From NCBI GenBank assembly GCA_027482195.1, contig JAIXWE010000056.1, positions 1-32,362 on the forward strand: a stretch of DNA of 32,362 bases, written 5' to 3'. Position numbers and translations under genes: made by a program. Shown in pieces: positions 29,363 to 32,362 of this stretch (position 1 is its first letter; the number at the start of each line of letters is the position of its first letter). Source of the DNA: Alphaproteobacteria bacterium. GTDB taxonomy: Bacteria > Pseudomonadota > Alphaproteobacteria > Micavibrionales > Micavibrionaceae. The notes beneath the pieces were generated by a model. The model was given only the letters and a program-made list of their open reading frames with translations, was not told where the DNA came from and searched no databases.

Positions 29363-29599
29363 AACATCATCACCGGTTGCGGTTTTAAATTTTATAAGAA
29401 ATAAGCCCTGCAAAGCTTGGGCCAGTAAAGTTAGGCGGGGTGTGCCGGGTCAGCACGTGAAAACCGACACAAATCATTCTTAAAGTATAGTAAAATTCCG
29501 CCCTTTTGTCCACAAAGGGATGGTTGTATTTTCGTAAAGTTTTAAGTGCCCGAAAATAACCCCGCTTCATACCATATTGTGCAGCGCACAAAATAAAGT

Positions 29600-29628
29600 T
29601 TGACGTGAAAGAAACACCATGCTATATC
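29600..29628 (+). promoter_or_regulatory. Predicted phasin promoter
   Basis: TTGACG (29600-29605), 17-nt spacer, TATATC (29623-29628). Confidence 0.7.
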
Positions 29629-29692
29629 CTTCTTGTGCGCTGCAACAGGTGCGGCGCAAAACTTTTTAAAAAGCGTTGAAAGCGAGGATCTT

Positions 29693-30253
29693 ATGCCATC
29701 GAAAAAACCAACGAATAAATCAAAATCCGCAGCTGCTACGCCGTCACAAACTGCGTCGTCTGCGAAAACGTCGAAAGCTTCATCGGTGATTCCGTTTGCG
29801 GCCTTCACATCAAATTTCGCACCGAATTTCGGGGCGTCTGCGTCTAACCCTTCTTTTGAATCTGTGGAGCAAATGATGAACACAAGCAAAAACCAATACG
29901 AAAAAATCACCCAAGAGGCACAAAATGCGGGCCGTCATTCCATGGAAGCATGGACAAAATGCAGCACCGTATTGCAAAAAGGCGCGGAACAATGGATGAA
30001 AATCGCCACGCAAATGTCACAAGAATCATGGGAAAAATCTTCCGAGAACATGAAGGCTTTGATGGCATGCAAAACCATCACTGAGCTTACCGAAGCGCAA
30101 AACAAACTCGCGCAACAAAGCTTTGAAGACATGATGCAATGCGCAACACGTCTTTCGGAATTGTCGATCAAGATTTGCACCGAAGCGTTTGAACCGATTA
30201 ACGACCAGCTCGCAAAGTCGATCAAAAAAGCTTCCGAATCGATGGCCGCTTAA
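29693..30253 (+). CDS. Phasin family protein
   Basis: Ala/Ser/Lys-rich N-terminus, amphipathic phasin-like helix region YEKITQEAQNAGRHSMEAWTKCSTVLQKGAEQWMKIATQ; GAGGAT RBS before ATG 29693. Confidence 0.85.
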   Translation: MPSKKPTNKSKSAAATPSQTASSAKTSKASSVIPFAAFTSNFAPNFGASASNPSFESVEQMMNTSKNQYEKITQEAQNAGRHSMEAWTKCSTVLQKGAEQWMKIATQMSQESWEKSSENMKALMACKTITELTEAQNKLAQQSFEDMMQCATRLSELSIKICTEAFEPINDQLAKSIKKASESMAA

Positions 30254-30347
30254 GGTATAGTCAATCACGCTTTTCTCTCTTCCAAACGAGAGGCAAGCCT
30301 TCTTAAATAAAAGCGAACAAATCTACGATTTGCTTCGCATCTAACAC

Positions 30348-30390
30348 AAACCCCTGCGGATCAGCTCTCCGCAGGGGTTTTTTCTTTTTT
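30348..30390 (+). terminator. Intrinsic terminator after phasin gene
   Basis: AAACCCCTGCGGA-tcagctc-TCCGCAGGGGTTT (13-bp perfect stem) then tttctttttt. Confidence 0.92.
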
Positions 30391-30435
30391 AATCCCCCTA
30401 CCCAACGTTAAAGCTTTTCCTATATAGTAGATATT

Positions 30436-30780
30436 ATGCGCGCATCGGATGACCCCAACGCCCCGACCACCCCACCCGTGCCGGACAAGGCCACGGGCAT
30501 TTTGCTCAAAACCAAGCCGAAAACGGCCAAGCCTGGGCTTTACCGCGTGCTGTTGCTCAATGATGATTTCACGCCGATGGAATTTGTCGTCCATATCTTG
30601 GAAAAATTCTTTAACAAAACCCGGGCGGAGGCGACCGAAATTATGCTGCATGTCCATCGCCGCGGCGTGGGGCTTTGCGGTGTTTACACCTATGAGGTGG
30701 CGGAAACAAAAGTCAATCAAGTGATGGATTTTGCGCGCGCCAACGAACAACCGCTTCAATGCACCATGGAACGCGAATAA
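30436..30780 (+). CDS. clpS: ATP-dependent Clp protease adapter ClpS
   Basis: [79 protein letters not shown]. Confidence 0.97.
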   Translation: MRASDDPNAPTTPPVPDKATGILLKTKPKTAKPGLYRVLLLNDDFTPMEFVVHILEKFFNKTRAEATEIMLHVHRRGVGLCGVYTYEVAETKVNQVMDFARANEQPLQCTMERE

Positions 30781-30804
30781 AGCGCATAAAGAAAGGGACT
30801 AAAC

Positions 30805-32362
30805 ATGTTATCCCGTAATTTGGAACACACGCTTCACAAGGCGCTCTCCGCCGCATCCGACCGCCAACAAGAATATGCGACGTTGGAACATTTGCTGTTC
30901 GCGTTGTTGGATGATCAAGACGCCATGGCGGTGTTGCGGTCTTGCGGCGTTGATTTGGGAATTTTGCGCGGCAAACTCATCACCTATATGGACGAAGATT
31001 TAGGGTATTTGGTGAATCCCACAACTGGTGACACCAAACCCACCACCGCCTTTCAACGCGTGTTGCAACGCGCGGCCATTCACGTGCAATCATCAGGGCG
31101 GGAAGAAGTCACCGGTGCGAATGTCTTGGTTGCACTCTTTTCCGAGCGGGAATCGCACGCGGTTTACTTCCTTCAAGAACAAGACATGACCCGCTTTGAT
31201 GCGGTCAATTATATCTCCCACGGGATTGCAAAAGTGGCGGGGGCGAATGATCAAACCCGTGTGCCGAAAGGGGCGGATGCGGGCGATGAAACTCCTGTCA
31301 AAATGGGCAAAGACGCGCTCGATAGTTATTGCGTGAATTTGAACGAAAAAGCGAAAAAGGGAAAAATTGACACGCTCATTGGGCGATCAAAAGAGATTGA
31401 CCGCACCATTCAAATTTTGTGCCGCCGGTCAAAAAATAATCCGCTTTATGTTGGTGATCCGGGTGTTGGCAAAACCGCGATTGCCGAAGGGCTTGCGAAA
31501 AAAATCGAAGACAAACAAGTTCCGGAAGTGCTGTTGGGATGTGTCGTTTATTCGCTCGATATGGGTGCGCTTCTTGCTGGCACGCGCTATCGCGGTGACT
31601 TTGAAGAACGCTTAAAGGCCGTGATTGCGGAATTACAAGCCCAAGAAAATGTTGTCTTATTCATTGATGAAATCCACACCATCATTGGTGCGGGGGCGAC
31701 ATCGGGCGGGGCGATGGATGCGTCAAACCTTTTAAAACCTGCGTTATCGGATGGGTCGTTGCGGTGCATTGGTTCCACCACCTTCAAAGAATACCGCAAT
31801 CATTTTGAAAAAGACCGCGCACTTGTGCGCCGTTTTCAAAAGATTGATGTGCATGAGCCATCAATTCCCGATGCGATTGAGATTTTAAAAGGCATCCGGC
31901 CTTATTTCGAGAAACATCATAATGTGAAATATACGAACGAGGCGTTGCGCGCGGCTGTGGAACTCTCCGCACGCTATATCGGTGATCGTAAATTGCCGGA
32001 TAAGGCGATTGACGTGATCGACGAGGTGGGTGCGGCGCAAATGTTGTTGCCTGCGCTCAAGCGCAAAAAAACCATCGCGGTCAAGGATATTGAGGTGGTG
32101 GTGGCGCAAATTGCGCGCATCCCGTCAAAGGCGGTATCAAAGGATGATAAATCGGTTTTGCTCAATCTCGAACGTGATTTGAAAACATTGGTCTTTGACC
32201 AAGACGCGGCGATCCAGATTTTGTGCGATTCCATTAAAATGGCGCGTGCGGGTTTGCGCGACATGGAAAAACCGATTGGGTCCTATCTTTTCTCCGGCCC
32301 CACAGGTGTTGGGAAAACGGAAGTGGCGCGGCAACTCGCCAAGACATTGGGGGTTGAGTTGA
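30805..32362 (+). CDS. clpA: ATP-dependent Clp protease ATP-binding subunit ClpA (3'-truncated by window edge)
   Basis: MLSRNLEHTLHKALSAASDRQQEYATLEHLLFALLDD, LYVGDPGVGKTAIAEGLAKKI, VVLFIDEIHTIIGAGATSGGAMDASNLLKPAL, SYLFSGPTGVGKTEVARQLAK. Absent from the ORF track because no stop lies in the window. Confidence 0.96.
   Translation, partial: MLSRNLEHTLHKALSAASDRQQEYATLEHLLFALLDDQDAMAVLRSCGVDLGILRGKLITYMDEDLGYLVNPTTGDTKPTTAFQRVLQRAAIHVQSSGREEVTGANVLVALFSERESHAVYFLQEQDMTRFDAVNYISHGIAKVAGANDQTRVPKGADAGDETPVKMGKDALDSYCVNLNEKAKKGKIDTLIGRSKEIDRTIQILCRRSKNNPLYVGDPGVGKTAIAEGLAKKIEDKQVPEVLLGCVVYSLDMGALLAGTRYRGDFEERLKAVIAELQAQENVVLFIDEIHTIIGAGATSGGAMDASNLLKPALSDGSLRCIGSTTFKEYRNHFEKDRALVRRFQKIDVHEPSIPDAIEILKGIRPYFEKHHNVKYTNEALRAAVELSARYIGDRKLPDKAIDVIDEVGAAQMLLPALKRKKTIAVKDIEVVVAQIARIPSKAVSKDDKSVLLNLERDLKTLVFDQDAAIQILCDSIKMARAGLRDMEKPIGSYLFSGPTGVGKTEVARQLAKTLGVEL

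Overview
This window looks like ordinary chromosomal DNA from an alphaproteobacterium; the taxonomic call is inferred from gene content and protein signatures and was not tested. Both edges cut genes: a ChvG-like histidine kinase at the left and clpA at the right. clpA is missing from the ORF track because it has no stop in the window. Recognisable genes in order: histidine kinase, rapZ, ahcY, prmA, FYDLN_acid/TIGR02300-type protein, a beta-oxidation block (thiolase, Mrr-type nuclease, 3-HAD/enoyl-CoA hydratase, rlmJ, acyl-CoA dehydrogenase, SCP2, thioesterase), SCO protein, phoH-like, nrdB, small lipoprotein, nrdA, pyk, LapG-like transglutaminase protease, hldE, DacA-SPOR, phasin, clpS, clpA. 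There is no CRISPR array, phage, transposon, rRNA or confident tRNA. The main observations are: (1) an apparent one-polypeptide fusion of a MshEN-type (c-di-GMP-binding family) module, a membrane/signal segment and a LapG-like cysteine protease; (2) an Mrr-type nuclease placed seamlessly between the thiolase and multifunctional beta-oxidation genes; (3) a RapZ lacking the Walker A lysine, in a locus that appears to have lost hprK/EIIA/HPr; (4) tandem NrdR-like boxes over a predicted nrdB promoter, with a lipoprotein gene between nrdA and nrdB; (5) paired inverted operators flanking the phasin promoter; (6) a possible 6S-like structured RNA upstream of phoH; (7) a translationally coupled 46-aa microprotein missed by the ORF track. 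All family calls are from reading motifs by eye, with no database search.
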